DNA of 64,000 nt from Tenacibaculum sp. 190524A05c. GTDB taxonomy: Bacteria; Bacteroidota; Bacteroidia; Flavobacteriales; Flavobacteriaceae. This document shows, piece after piece, positions 38,283-47,342 of the stretch (positions are counted from its first letter, which is position 1; the number at the start of each line of letters is the position of its first letter). The position numbers and the translations under genes are program-made. The notes beneath the pieces were generated by a model. That model worked only from the letters and a program-made list of their open reading frames with translations. It was not told the origin of the DNA and ran no database searches. The stretch spans positions 3,726,501-3,790,500 of the forward strand of contig NZ_OZ038523.1 in the NCBI RefSeq assembly GCF_964036595.1, written 5' to 3'.

Positions 38283-39533
38283 CTAGTTTGGAATAGGTAA
38301 TGTAAAATGGAATGTTGCGCCTTCACCTTCAATTGAACTCACCCAGATTGTTCCATCGAATAAATCAACAATCTTTTTTACTATAGATAATCCAATTCCT
38401 GTAGAGTTATGATGATCATCTAAAGTTTCGAAAATTCCAAATACTTTTTTGTGGTACTTTTCAGGTATTCCTTTTCCGTTGTCGCTAATTTGAAATTCCC
38501 AGAAGTTTTCATCAATAGTATCGTAACTAATAGTTACTTCACCATTTTCCGCTTTTGCATACTTAACGGCGTTACTAATTAAGTTTTGGAATAATTGATG
38601 AAGCCTAAATTTATCTCCTTTAGCTATCGGTAGCTTTTTTGGGATGTTTACCTTAACGTGTTCAGGAACGTGAATTGTATCGAGAATGATTTCCACCACT
38701 TCATTAAGATCGATCTCTTTTTTAGGGTGTTCAATTTTATCAATACTGGCATATTTAAGAATTCCATTAATAAGATGATCCATCTTATCAATCTTCTTTA
38801 GTAAAAGTTGGAAATTCTCTTTTATATTTTCGTCTTCCGTAAGTTCTAAGCAATCTTCTTGAAGCCAACTAACCAATGCATTCATGCTACGCAATGGAGC
38901 TTTTAAATCATGAGAAACAACGTGAGCAAAGTCATTCAATTCTTGATTGCTCTTTCTTAAGTTTTTAAGTAGTTGTTCTCTTTCTTTTTGGTCGTTTAAT
39001 CTTTCTGTAATGTCTCTAACTACTCCTTGAGCAAAAGTTGCTTCTCCAGTTTCATCATATACAATGCTAGAATTGATCTCAATCCATCTAACTTCTTTTT
39101 TACCGTTGTAAACTCTGGCTTTAAAATTCTTGAATATCCCTTTTTCCAATAATTCATAGTAGGCCTGCATAGCGTAATCTACATCATCTGGATAAAGAGT
39201 TGAGGTAACATTAAATATTTCTTCGGAAGTATATCCAAAAAAATCAGCTGCTGCGTCATTCATCTTAACTACATTTCCATATAAATCCATAAGGATATAT
39301 GGATCAACAATGGTTTTGAATAAACTTTCTAGCTGAATATCTTTTTCGTTAATTACTTTAATAAGGTTCTGATTAGCTTCTTGAAGCTCTAATGACCTTT
39401 CTTCAAGGTTCTTTTCTGCTTCAATTCTTGCGTTTTTCTCTCGTTCTAACGCCTTTTCTAATGCTTCTATGTTGTTAGTAATCACAGTATAAAAATATAA
39501 ATCTAATTTAAAAGAATAGACATAAAACCACAA
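38283..39533 (-). CDS. PAS-domain sensor histidine kinase
   Basis: Up to 416 aa. The likely true start is GTG at 39485 (ITNNIEALEKALEREKNARIEAEKNLEE), since the preceding 16 residues look like untranslated AT-rich sequence. Layout: coiled coil (about 20-70), PAS and PAC (about 70-190, MDLYGNVVKMNDAAADFFGYT, FAQGVVRDITERL), HisKA with phospho-acceptor His in FAHVVSHDLKAPLR, and HATPase (NLISNAVKYA, DNGKGIP, TGIGLSIVKK). No membrane segment, so a cytoplasmic sensor. It is followed upstream on the same strand by a lone receiver protein, the probable partner. Confidence 0.9.
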   Translation of the reverse strand: MWFYVYSFKLDLYFYTVITNNIEALEKALEREKNARIEAEKNLEERSLELQEANQNLIKVINEKDIQLESLFKTIVDPYILMDLYGNVVKMNDAAADFFGYTSEEIFNVTSTLYPDDVDYAMQAYYELLEKGIFKNFKARVYNGKKEVRWIEINSSIVYDETGEATFAQGVVRDITERLNDQKEREQLLKNLRKSNQELNDFAHVVSHDLKAPLRSMNALVSWLQEDCLELTEDENIKENFQLLLKKIDKMDHLINGILKYASIDKIEHPKKEIDLNEVVEIILDTIHVPEHVKVNIPKKLPIAKGDKFRLHQLFQNLISNAVKYAKAENGEVTISYDTIDENFWEFQISDNGKGIPEKYHKKVFGIFETLDDHHNSTGIGLSIVKKIVDLFDGTIWVSSIEGEGATFHFTLPIPN

Positions 39534-39643
39534 AAGTTTAATGTTAATCTATTTCAATGTTTTCTTTAAAATAAATGCACGGATAGTAAGGGAAAGTATT
39601 TAATATTTCAGGGGAATGAAATTATCTATTGTTTTTCAGGGTT

Positions 39644-40048
39644 TTAATTCAATAATTCGTTGTTTGTCCAATAATCTAGCATCGTAGTAATATTTTTTGT
39701 GTAATCTTCAAAACGAAGAGGTTTTATAATATAACCAGCAATACCGAGTTCATAACATGTTTTCAAATCGCTATGATTATCAGAACTAGATAGAATTACT
39801 GTTGGGATATATCTTAATCTATTATCAGCTTTTAAAATTTTTAAAAACTCAATACCATTCATTTTTGGCATGTTTAAGTCTAAAAAGATTAAGTCTGATG
39901 TAGGGTTCTCTAATTTAGAAAGCGCATCTTCTCCGTTTACAGCTTCTATAACAGTAGGATTAAAGTTACTGTTATTACAAACTCTAGCGAATTTCATTCT
40001 TTCTACTTCATCATCATCAATAAACAAAATGTTTAATTTCTTCACCAT
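39644..40048 (-). CDS. Single-domain response regulator
   Basis: A 134-aa receiver domain only. Acidic pocket FIDDDEVE, phospho-acceptor Asp in LIFLDLNMPKMNG, Thr/Ser switch VILSSSDN, and Lys in YIIKPL. It has no output domain. It lies 110 nt upstream of the PAS kinase on the same strand; such pairs in Bacteroidetes work as phosphorelay or protein-interaction modules. Divergent from the DUF389 gene. Confidence 0.92.
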   Translation of the reverse strand: MVKKLNILFIDDDEVERMKFARVCNNSNFNPTVIEAVNGEDALSKLENPTSDLIFLDLNMPKMNGIEFLKILKADNRLRYIPTVILSSSDNHSDLKTCYELGIAGYIIKPLRFEDYTKNITTMLDYWTNNELLN

Positions 40049-40213
40049 AAATTTATCGTTCTAAATTAATACCGGTCGAAAATTATAAAAAATATCCCCT
40101 TGTTCTTTGATAATTATGTAATTCGAAGCGGTGTTTAGATTAACGGTCATTATCTATAGACGAACGTTTTTGTCTTACTTTTCGTATATTTCGCGGCAAA
40201 AGAGAACAATTAT

Positions 40214-41641
40214 ATGGAAGAAATTAAGAAGGAAGAAATAGATAAGTCTAAAGAAGCAGTAAAGCAGGATGCAAAGGGTTTATGGGAGAGTGTAAAGACA
40301 TTCATGAACGAATTACTTGATTTTAGACATGATACAGATCAAGAAGCAACTATTGAGGCAATAAAGAATGATATTCCCTTCAAAGGAGCAACTGCATGGA
40401 TTTTAATATTTGCAGTATTTATTGCATCGATTGGATTAAATGTGAGTTCTACAGCGGTTGTAATCGGAGCCATGTTAATATCACCTTTAATGGGACCAAT
40501 ATTAGGTATAGGAATGTCTTTAGCTATTAATGATATTGATACGTTAAAGAGTTCGTTTGTAAACTTATTGGTGATGGTGATTCTTAGTGTTGCTACGGCT
40601 TATTTATACTTTTTATTATCACCGTTAACAGAATTAACTCCTGAATTAGAGGCAAGAACTCAACCTAATATATTAGATGTACTTGTGGCGATATTTGGAG
40701 GTTTAGCTTTAATTGTTGCAAGAACAAAAAAAGGAACTATTGCATCTGTAATATTCGGTGTAGCAATTGCTACAGCTTTAATGCCACCTTTATGTACTGC
40801 AGGATATGGATTGGCCGTTGGAAACATGAAGTTTTTCTTAGGAGCAATGTATTTATTTGTAATTAACACTACATTTATTGCGCTGTCTACCTTTTTAGTA
40901 TTGAAAGTATTAGGATTTACAATGATTCGTTATGTAAATTCTAAAAAGAGAAGAAGAATTGCCCAATTGGCTACATTTTTTGGTTTGGTAGCAATGATTC
41001 CAGCTGTTTGGACTTTTTTAAATGTTTTAAAGAAAAGTAATTTTGATCGAGATTTAAGAGGTTTTATTAAAAACGAAATTGAAACTAATGATGATTTGTG
41101 GTTTCAAAGGCATAAAGTGAAAGAGGATGAAAATGAAATTACATTATATTTTAATGGAAAAGTTCCTCAAGCTACAATCACGGATCTTAAGAACGAATTA
41201 AAAAATTACGATAAGATCAAAAACTTTGATTTAAAAATTAATTCAAACGAGTCTAGAAGTGCAGATGATATTTCTAAATCTTTAGAAAGAGCTTACAGTA
41301 ATTTAGATCAAAAAGATAATATTATTAATGGTTTACAAAAGGAAATAGAAGATTTGAAATCTGAAATTTCTAACTTAAATGTAACCATTGAAAAAACGGA
41401 TAAAAACAATATTCCGTTCAGTTCAATAGCTAAAGAGGCTAAGATTAGATTTGGAGATATTAAAGAAATTCGTTTTTCAAAAGTGTTATCTACAAAGGAT
41501 TTTATTAAAGTTGATACGATTCCAGAAGCAAGTGTTATTTGGAATAGTAAATTGAAGGAGAAGTACATTGCAAAAAAGCAATTGGAATTGCATAAATGGC
41601 TTCAAAAAGAAATGAAATTAGATACATTATATATCAAGTAA
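40214..41641 (+). CDS. DUF389-family membrane protein
   Basis: A 475-aa protein. A cytosolic N-terminus is followed by a six-to-seven-helix DUF389 core. Its conserved motifs are SIGLNVSSTAVVIGAMLISPLMGPILGIGMSLAIND, GLALIVARTKKGTIASVIFGVAIATALMPPLCTAGYGLA, and MYLFVINTTFIALS. A long C-terminal soluble region follows (about 280-475) with a coiled coil (NLDQKDNIINGLQKEIEDLKSEISNLNVTIEK). The biochemical role of DUF389 is not established. A terminator follows. Confidence 0.85.
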   Translation: MEEIKKEEIDKSKEAVKQDAKGLWESVKTFMNELLDFRHDTDQEATIEAIKNDIPFKGATAWILIFAVFIASIGLNVSSTAVVIGAMLISPLMGPILGIGMSLAINDIDTLKSSFVNLLVMVILSVATAYLYFLLSPLTELTPELEARTQPNILDVLVAIFGGLALIVARTKKGTIASVIFGVAIATALMPPLCTAGYGLAVGNMKFFLGAMYLFVINTTFIALSTFLVLKVLGFTMIRYVNSKKRRRIAQLATFFGLVAMIPAVWTFLNVLKKSNFDRDLRGFIKNEIETNDDLWFQRHKVKEDENEITLYFNGKVPQATITDLKNELKNYDKIKNFDLKINSNESRSADDISKSLERAYSNLDQKDNIINGLQKEIEDLKSEISNLNVTIEKTDKNNIPFSSIAKEAKIRFGDIKEIRFSKVLSTKDFIKVDTIPEASVIWNSKLKEKYIAKKQLELHKWLQKEMKLDTLYIK

Positions 41642-41674
41642 AAAAAAGCCCGCTGAACAGCGGGCTTTTTTTTA
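41641..41674. terminator. Bidirectional terminator between convergent genes
   Basis: AAAAAAAGCCCGCTG (41641-41655), loop AA, CAGCGGGCTTTTTTTT (from 41658). GC-rich stem flanked by A and T runs, serving DUF389 (+) and the TPR gene (-). Confidence 0.92.
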
Positions 41675-42295
41675 ACTCTTTTTACATTGTTTTAAAACTT
41701 GTTGAGCTCTATCTTTTCCGTATTTCGGATAAAATTTAGGCAATTCTTCTTTATCAAATAATTCTATAGATTTCTCTACATCTTTACAGTATTGATCTAC
41801 AGGTTGATTGAAAAATCTTGCAGCTCCCATATCCCATTCAGCTTTTCCTAAGACTACTCTTGGGTTATTCGGAGCAATTTTTAGCGCTTCTGCGTATAAC
41901 ATTGAATTCTTTCCAGATAAAGTCATACCGTATTTTTGTCCATCAAAAGCTATGTATGCTGTATTTAACAATGCTTGATTGATAATGATTTCAGGATTGT
42001 TAGGAGATAAGCTTTTAGCAATATCTAAATACTCTTGAGCTTTCTTTAGCTTGTTGTTTAATTTAGCTTCATCCTTAATTCCAAAGCTTCCTAAAATTTC
42101 TAAAGTTGCTACATAGTAAGGAGGTAACCATTCTTCAGGTTCAGCTTTTGTAATTCTTTCAAATAATTGACAAGCTTCAGTTGTTTTTTGTTGTCCCCAT
42201 AACTGGAATGCTTTTTCCATTCCTTTTTCATATTTAGTTTGTGCAGCGATATTGGTAGTAATAAATACTACAAAAAGTAAGATTATTTTTTTCAT
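41672..42295 (-). CDS. Secreted TPR-repeat protein
   Basis: A 207-aa protein with a signal peptide (MKKIILLFVVFITTNIAAQ). Tetratricopeptide-like helices follow (EACQLFERITKAEPEEWLPPYYVATLEI, AQEYLDIAKSLSPNNPEIIINQALLN, LYAEALKIAPNNPRVVLGKAE). A C-terminal segment ends DRAQQVLKQCKKS. It lies 21 nt downstream of the DUF2141 gene and is probably its operon partner, sharing the LytTR-type promoter. A role in periplasmic protein interaction is inferred from the fold. Confidence 0.82.
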   Translation of the reverse strand: MKKIILLFVVFITTNIAAQTKYEKGMEKAFQLWGQQKTTEACQLFERITKAEPEEWLPPYYVATLEILGSFGIKDEAKLNNKLKKAQEYLDIAKSLSPNNPEIIINQALLNTAYIAFDGQKYGMTLSGKNSMLYAEALKIAPNNPRVVLGKAEWDMGAARFFNQPVDQYCKDVEKSIELFDKEELPKFYPKYGKDRAQQVLKQCKKS

Positions 42296-42316
42296 GACTT
42301 TGTGTTTTTTAGTTGT

Positions 42317-42739
42317 TTATTTTATTGTTATGCTTAGTGAAACATCAGCGTTTACAGTAAACTTTGCGTCTTTATATTTTGGAGGACCAAAGAAACCTTT
42401 AGCATCATTTGAAATTCCGATAGGTTCTTTAGGAATTCCAAAAATCTTTGTATCCATTTTTTTATTGTCGTTTGCATCATGGAATGCAGAAACCGCATAT
42501 TCTCCTTCAGGTATATTTTTAAAAACTACAGTAGCTTTTTTGTCTTTTACTTGTACGATATCTCCTTTAATCGACTTCTTTAAGAAATCGTCTTTTGAGT
42601 TGTACAAGGCTACATATAAATCACCTTTGTCAGATTTCATTCCTGTGAATTCAATTGTAATAGAATGATTTTCTTGTGCTGTGATTTGTTGAATAAAACT
42701 GAAAAGAAATAAGCTTACTGTTATAATAATTCGTTGCAT
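42317..42739 (-). CDS. DUF2141-family secreted protein
   Basis: A 140-aa protein with signal peptide (MQRIIITVSLFLFSFIQQI, cut after TAQ). It contains the DUF2141 pattern GDLYVALYNSKDDF, FKNIPEGEYAVSAFHDANDNKKMDTKIFGIPKEPIGISNDAKGFFGPP. The HDANDNKKMDT segment resembles a calcium-binding EF-hand-like loop. Function unknown. Its upstream region carries two LytTR-type boxes 21 bp apart and a GAnnTTTG -7 element. TonB receptor 1 lies upstream on the same strand. Confidence 0.85.
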   Translation of the reverse strand: MQRIIITVSLFLFSFIQQITAQENHSITIEFTGMKSDKGDLYVALYNSKDDFLKKSIKGDIVQVKDKKATVVFKNIPEGEYAVSAFHDANDNKKMDTKIFGIPKEPIGISNDAKGFFGPPKYKDAKFTVNADVSLSITIK

Positions 42740-42761
42740 GTTTTTACTTTTTTTATTTGTC

Positions 42762-42832
42762 CAAATATCTATTGTTTTCTCTTGATAACCTCAAAATTCT
42801 TACCGAATTGTTATTTTTTATCACTGAATTGT
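42762..42832 (-). promoter_or_regulatory. LytTR-type operator and promoter of the DUF2141-TPR operon
   Basis: On the minus strand: distal box ACAATTCAG (42824-42832) and proximal box ACAATTCGG (42803-42811), repeat period 21 bp. Exactly 33 nt (42770-42802) follow, then GATATTTG (42762-42769), a TAnnTTTG variant with G first. The start codon is 22 nt further. The 13-bp extended repeats ACYGAATTGTTRT (plus strand, 42802 and 42823) match at 11 positions. The same design occurs before both TonB receptors. Confidence 0.65.
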
Positions 42833-42915
42833 TGTAATCCCAGTTGAAGGTTTGTTTTCTAGTGTAACATTCAGGTTTACAAAGTGTTTTGTTTTCTGGT
42901 TTTTTTCTTAAGATT

Positions 42916-45099
42916 TTATAAATTATCTAACTGATTACTTTTATTATCATCACTAATAGACCAGAAGAATCCTACGAAAAAGAACTGATCGGCATTTGGA
43001 CGTAAGGCTTGACGCTCAAAAACTCCATTAGCATTAGGTTGATTTTTATAATCATATCCAAAAACGTTTTCAGTACCTAAAACATTGTTTACCGAGAAAT
43101 ACAATATTTTTTGTTGACTAATTAAGTAAGCAACGTTTAAGCTTACCGAATTGTAATTTTTTGTTTGTTCATTTAAAAATCCGTTGATATTTGGATTCGT
43201 ATAAGTTCTTCCTGTAGCGAATCTATATGAAAGTCCAACCTGAGTTTTCCATGAATCAACCCAGTATTTTCCAACTACAGAAAGATTATGTGTTGATGCA
43301 AAATTTGGGGTAGCTTTTGTTGGATAGTTTTTAAAATCACGCTCAGTATCTAAGTATGAGTAAGAAACCCAATAGTCTAAATTTTTAATATTTTTTCCAT
43401 CTCGCCAGAATACATCAATTCCTTGAGCATAACCATCTCCAGTATTTGTGAAATTAGAGAATGGAGTAGCAACAGTACCATCATATTTTACAAGGTTATC
43501 ATACTTTTTATAATATCCTTCTACTCTAAATTGCTGTCTATCTTTTATGAATTGATAATTGGCAATATAATGAGTGGCTTTTTCAGAAGTTAAATTATCA
43601 GCAAACTTTAAATATTCGTTTCTGGCATTCTGATAAAACTGTCCATAAGCCAAAGAGAATTGATCGTTCTTTCCAGCTTTATATGCAATAGAAGCTCTTG
43701 GTGAGAAAGTAAATTCATTTGAAAATTCATTATTCTCTAATCGAACTCCAATTTTAGTTGCTAGTTTCTTAGAAAAGAAAATATCTGCTTCCGTAAATAC
43801 TCCGAAGATATTATTGTCAAAATTATAATTGAAAGTGTTAGAAGTAGCGTTTTGTAAAAAATCCTCATTAAAATCAGTAATGAAATATTCTGCGCCAAAA
43901 TTGAATTTCAATCTGCTTGAATATCTCTTTTGTGCTTTTACTTTAAAATGAGCAGAATTTTCTGCGTTATCAACATTGTCGTTATCTAAATTAATATCAG
44001 AAGTATCATTTGTATAACCGATTCCGCCTGAAACTTTCCATCCATTTCCTAATCTCTGTTTATAGGAACCATTAAAGTATAAGTTTGTGTTTTGTAATCC
44101 GAAATTGAAACCATTTTCAAAATTGATGTTTTCTTGAATTAGGTCAAAATTCGAGTAACTAAATGCTCCATATAGTTTTAATAACCCGTCTTCATTCGGT
44201 TGATATCTGTACACCATCTCTCCACTTGCTCCTTCATAAGGTTGATTCCATTGATTTCTATCTGGAAATGCATACTGATATGGAGCTAAATTGATATAAG
44301 AAGTATTAATGCTGAATGAGTTCTTTCCCCAAATTTGAGTGTTTCCAACGCCTAAACCAACAGTCATAAATTGAATGTCTGTTTTTTCTTGGGTTGGTTG
44401 ATCAATGGTATTTAAGGCTAATACACTTGATAATGCTTGTCCGTATTCAGCTGAATATCCACCAGTAGAGAAAGACATTCCTTTAAATAAGAACGGAGAA
44501 AAACGACCACGAGTAGGAATATTATTTCCAGTTGGAACAAATGGATTAAACACTCGAATCCCATCAATAAAAATCTGTGTTTCCTCAGCATCTCCACCAC
44601 GAACAAATAATCTTCCGTCTTCATCATTTGCTGAAGTTCCTGGTAAGGTTTGAAAAGCACCAACTACATCTCCTAGTGCACTTGCTGTAGTAACAATATC
44701 TAAAGGTTTTAATGCAACAGCTCTGGCTTTTTCACCTGCATCAAAAGTTCCAGCATTTATAACAACTGCATCAAGTGTATTTACGTCTTCCTTTAATTTT
44801 ATAGAAAGGTTTCTTAAATTTTCAACTTTATCAGTTTTCATAAAAGTCTCAAAAGAAACGAACGATACTACTAAAGTTTGTAAATTTTCTTCTGAAGTGG
44901 TAAAACTGAAGTCTCCATTTTTATCAGAAGAAGTTCCATCATAGGTTCCTTCTAAATATATGTTTGCGCCTTCAATTGGATTTCCTTTTGCATCAAGAAC
45001 TTTTCCTGATATACTAGTCTGCGCAAAAGAAAAAAAGGTTGTTAATACTACTAATAAAGTAAAAATAGGTTTCATGTTAATTGTTGTTTTATGCAACAA
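42916..45099 (-). CDS. TonB-dependent receptor 1 with CarboxypepD_reg domain
   Basis: The true start is very likely ATG 45075 (MKPIFTLLVVLTTFFSFAQ, signal peptide); the eight residues before it begin with TTG. The protein is then 719 aa. A CarboxypepD_reg-like domain (SISGKVLDAKGNPIEGANIYLEGTYDGTSSDKNGDF) and a plug (PLDIVTTASALGDVVGAFQTLPGTS, FVRGGDAEETQIFIDGIRVFNPF) precede a beta-barrel. It imports an unidentified ligand across the outer membrane, powered by TonB. The promoter has paired LytTR-type boxes. Confidence 0.88.
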   Translation of the reverse strand: MLHKTTINMKPIFTLLVVLTTFFSFAQTSISGKVLDAKGNPIEGANIYLEGTYDGTSSDKNGDFSFTTSEENLQTLVVSFVSFETFMKTDKVENLRNLSIKLKEDVNTLDAVVINAGTFDAGEKARAVALKPLDIVTTASALGDVVGAFQTLPGTSANDEDGRLFVRGGDAEETQIFIDGIRVFNPFVPTGNNIPTRGRFSPFLFKGMSFSTGGYSAEYGQALSSVLALNTIDQPTQEKTDIQFMTVGLGVGNTQIWGKNSFSINTSYINLAPYQYAFPDRNQWNQPYEGASGEMVYRYQPNEDGLLKLYGAFSYSNFDLIQENINFENGFNFGLQNTNLYFNGSYKQRLGNGWKVSGGIGYTNDTSDINLDNDNVDNAENSAHFKVKAQKRYSSRLKFNFGAEYFITDFNEDFLQNATSNTFNYNFDNNIFGVFTEADIFFSKKLATKIGVRLENNEFSNEFTFSPRASIAYKAGKNDQFSLAYGQFYQNARNEYLKFADNLTSEKATHYIANYQFIKDRQQFRVEGYYKKYDNLVKYDGTVATPFSNFTNTGDGYAQGIDVFWRDGKNIKNLDYWVSYSYLDTERDFKNYPTKATPNFASTHNLSVVGKYWVDSWKTQVGLSYRFATGRTYTNPNINGFLNEQTKNYNSVSLNVAYLISQQKILYFSVNNVLGTENVFGYDYKNQPNANGVFERQALRPNADQFFFVGFFWSISDDNKSNQLDNL

Positions 45100-45167
45100 A
45101 AGTCCATCAGAAGTGTGTCTTTTTAAAAAAAGAGATACCGAACTGTAAAAAAAATAAGATGAATTGT
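45097..45167 (-). promoter_or_regulatory. LytTR-type operator and promoter of TonB receptor 1
   Basis: Minus strand: distal box ACAATTCAT (45159-45167) and proximal box ACAGTTCGG (45138-45146), period 21 bp. Then exactly 33 nt (45105-45137) and GACTTTTG (45097-45104), with the ATG 21 nt on (45075). The proximal box matches the published LytTR consensus [TA][AC][CA]GTTN[AG][TG] at all positions. The distal box immediately follows the AraC gene stop. Confidence 0.68.
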
Positions 45168-46091
45168 TTATTGAACAGGAATGTATACCGTTAGGTTACA
45201 TAGTTTTTCTGGATGCTCATTAAAATTGTTGTGGTATTCATCGAAAGGATCGCGAGTGTCATCTACTTTAAAACCTTTGTCAAAAATCCAAACGAAAATA
45301 GCTTCATATGTCTTTTTGAATTCATGCATGCCTAAAGTAAAAGTTGCGCTAACATATTTCCCTGCGGAAATAGTTCGAGTATTGATTTCAGAAGTATCTA
45401 CCGAAGTATTTTCAATACTTATACAAGCGCTCATTTTTAATTTTGATTCTTCTGTTACTTTCGGACTATCGTGATATATCGACATTATTTTGGGTTGTCC
45501 GTTCATTAAACCTTTAGGATATGCCCATTTAAGTAATTTTTCAAAAGCAATTCCAACATTATCAAAAGGACCAATATGCGGAACGTATGCAACAGAAATA
45601 TCATCAATAGTAATAACTTCAATTTTTGAAGCTTTTTCGTCAATATAATTTACAAGATTTTTCATGTTGTAAATGTATTGTTCAATCTCTGTATCGACTT
45701 TTCCATTCTTGCTTTTCGTTTTACTAATCTTGCTAAATCTACTCGTGCTTTTATTTTTAAAATCGGTTGGACTTATTCCATAAAACTTTTTAAATGCTCT
45801 TGAAAATGATGAGATTGTATTGAAACCTGTTAACTCTGTAATTTCGGAAATACTTTTTTCGCTACTATGTAATAGAAAATTAGCAGCTCGTTCAATTCGT
45901 TTACGAGTAACAAAATTGGCAAAAGTTTCGCCAGTAATAGTTTTAAATATTCTATGAAAATGATAAGGAGAAAGATAGGCTTGCTTAGCAACATCTTCTA
46001 ATAACAATTTTGAAGAACTATGTTCTTCAATGTACTGTATCGCATTATGTATTCTTACAGATAGATGATTATTTGAATCCTTCATTTTCAT
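45168..46091 (-). CDS. AraC-family regulator with GyrI-like effector domain
   Basis: A 307-aa protein. Two helix-turn-helix motifs of the AraC type lie at the N-terminus (about 10-110: LLLEDVAKQAYLSPYHFHRIFKTITGETFANFVTRKRIERAANFLL, SISEITELTGFNTISSFSRAFKKFYGISPTDFKN). A GyrI-like small-molecule-binding domain follows (about 150-305; FVWIFDKGFKVDDTRDPFDEYHNNFNEHPEKLCNLTVYIPV). This is the Rob-like layout, suggesting a multidrug or small-molecule sensor. It is upstream of TonB receptor 1 on the same strand and divergent from pdxH. Confidence 0.9.
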   Translation of the reverse strand: MKMKDSNNHLSVRIHNAIQYIEEHSSSKLLLEDVAKQAYLSPYHFHRIFKTITGETFANFVTRKRIERAANFLLHSSEKSISEITELTGFNTISSFSRAFKKFYGISPTDFKNKSTSRFSKISKTKSKNGKVDTEIEQYIYNMKNLVNYIDEKASKIEVITIDDISVAYVPHIGPFDNVGIAFEKLLKWAYPKGLMNGQPKIMSIYHDSPKVTEESKLKMSACISIENTSVDTSEINTRTISAGKYVSATFTLGMHEFKKTYEAIFVWIFDKGFKVDDTRDPFDEYHNNFNEHPEKLCNLTVYIPVQ

Positions 46092-46162
46092 GTAAACAAA
46101 TGTATAAGATTTAAAATGAACTCGTAATTATATCGTATTTTTACCTAACAAAAATGAAATAA

Positions 46163-46810
46163 ATGTCGCAAGATTTAAGTGATTACAGAAAGTCATATGA
46201 AAAAGGGCAATTATTAGAACAGAATTGTCCGGAAAATCCATTAGAATTATTTAGAGATTGGTTTTTACAAGCCAATGAATCGGAGATGGTTGATGAAGCT
46301 AATGCAATGAGTATTTCGTCAATTGGACTTGATGGGTTTCCAAAAACTCGAGTTGTGTTGCTTAAAAAATATACTCATGAAGGATTTATTTTTTACACCA
46401 ACTATAATTCAGAAAAAGGAAAGGCAATTACAGCAAACAATAACGTTTGCTTGTCATTTTTTTGGGCGGGTTTAGAACGTCAAATAATAATTAAAGGAAA
46501 GGCTGAGAAAATTGCAGAGAATTTATCTGATGGATATTTTGAGTCTAGACCGGATGGAAGCAAATTAGGAGCTTGGGCTTCGAATCAAAGTGAAGTAGTA
46601 GCTAATAAACAAGTTTTACAAGATTCATTAAATGAATTTGAAAATAAATTTAAAGGAGTTGAAATTCCAAGACCTTCGCACTGGGGTGGATTCATTGTAA
46701 AGCCTGTGAGTATCGAGTTTTGGCAAGGTAGACCAAATCGTTTACATGATAGAATTCGATACACATTATCAAAAGATTTTTCTTGGAAACTTGAACGATT
46801 AGCTCCTTAA
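46163..46810 (+). CDS. pdxH: Pyridoxamine 5'-phosphate oxidase
   Basis: A 215-aa FMN enzyme: NPLELFRDWFLQANESEMVDEANAMSISSIGLDGFPKTRVVLLKKY, FYTNYNSEKGKAITANNNVCLSFFWAGLERQIIIKGKAEKI, and C-terminal WGGFIVKPVSIEFWQGRPNRLHDRIRY...WKLERLAP. It forms pyridoxal phosphate from pyridoxine or pyridoxamine phosphate. Length is normal. 30 nt before the SixA-like gene. Confidence 0.97.
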   Translation: MSQDLSDYRKSYEKGQLLEQNCPENPLELFRDWFLQANESEMVDEANAMSISSIGLDGFPKTRVVLLKKYTHEGFIFYTNYNSEKGKAITANNNVCLSFFWAGLERQIIIKGKAEKIAENLSDGYFESRPDGSKLGAWASNQSEVVANKQVLQDSLNEFENKFKGVEIPRPSHWGGFIVKPVSIEFWQGRPNRLHDRIRYTLSKDFSWKLERLAP

Positions 46811-46840
46811 TGCTATATTTGAGAATCTTTTTTATACTGA

Positions 46841-47329
46841 ATGAAAACCATTTATATAGTTCGTCATGCTAAGTCTTCTTGGAAGTACGTTAGTGTCAAA
46901 GATCATGATAGACCACTTAAAGAAAGAGGTATTAATGATGCACACCTATTATCTAAATATTTGGCGAAAAACATAAAAAGGCCAGATGTTTTTATTTCTA
47001 GTAGTGCAAACAGAGCTTTACAAACGGGTATTATTTTCTGTGAAAACTTCGGTTATCCAATGGCCAATTTAAAAATTAGTAAACAGCTTTATAGTTTTAG
47101 TGATGGTTATTTGGTGAAAACAGTTAAGGCTTTAGATGATAGTTTTGATAGTGCAATTATCTTTAGTCATGATCATGGTATAAATACTTTCGTAAATAAA
47201 TTTGGTAGCCAACCCATTGCGCATGTTCCTACTTGTGGAGTTGTTGGAATTCAGTTTAAAGAAAAACATTGGAAAAACATTAAAAAAGGATCAACCGTTT
47301 TAGTGGAATTCCCTAAACACCATAAATAA
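46841..47329 (+). CDS. SixA-like phosphohistidine phosphatase
   Basis: A 162-aa histidine-phosphatase-superfamily protein. The RHG-type motif is IVRHAKSSW (residues about 6-14), with DRPLKERGINDAHLLSKYL, SSSANRALQTG, and the second catalytic His in FSHDHGI. Related to SixA, which removes phosphate from histidine of phosphotransfer proteins. It lies 13 nt upstream of a Ppx/GppA gene, indicating one transcript. Confidence 0.88.
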   Translation: MKTIYIVRHAKSSWKYVSVKDHDRPLKERGINDAHLLSKYLAKNIKRPDVFISSSANRALQTGIIFCENFGYPMANLKISKQLYSFSDGYLVKTVKALDDSFDSAIIFSHDHGINTFVNKFGSQPIAHVPTCGVVGIQFKEKHWKNIKKGSTVLVEFPKHHK

Positions 47330-47342
47330 AAACTAATTTCTT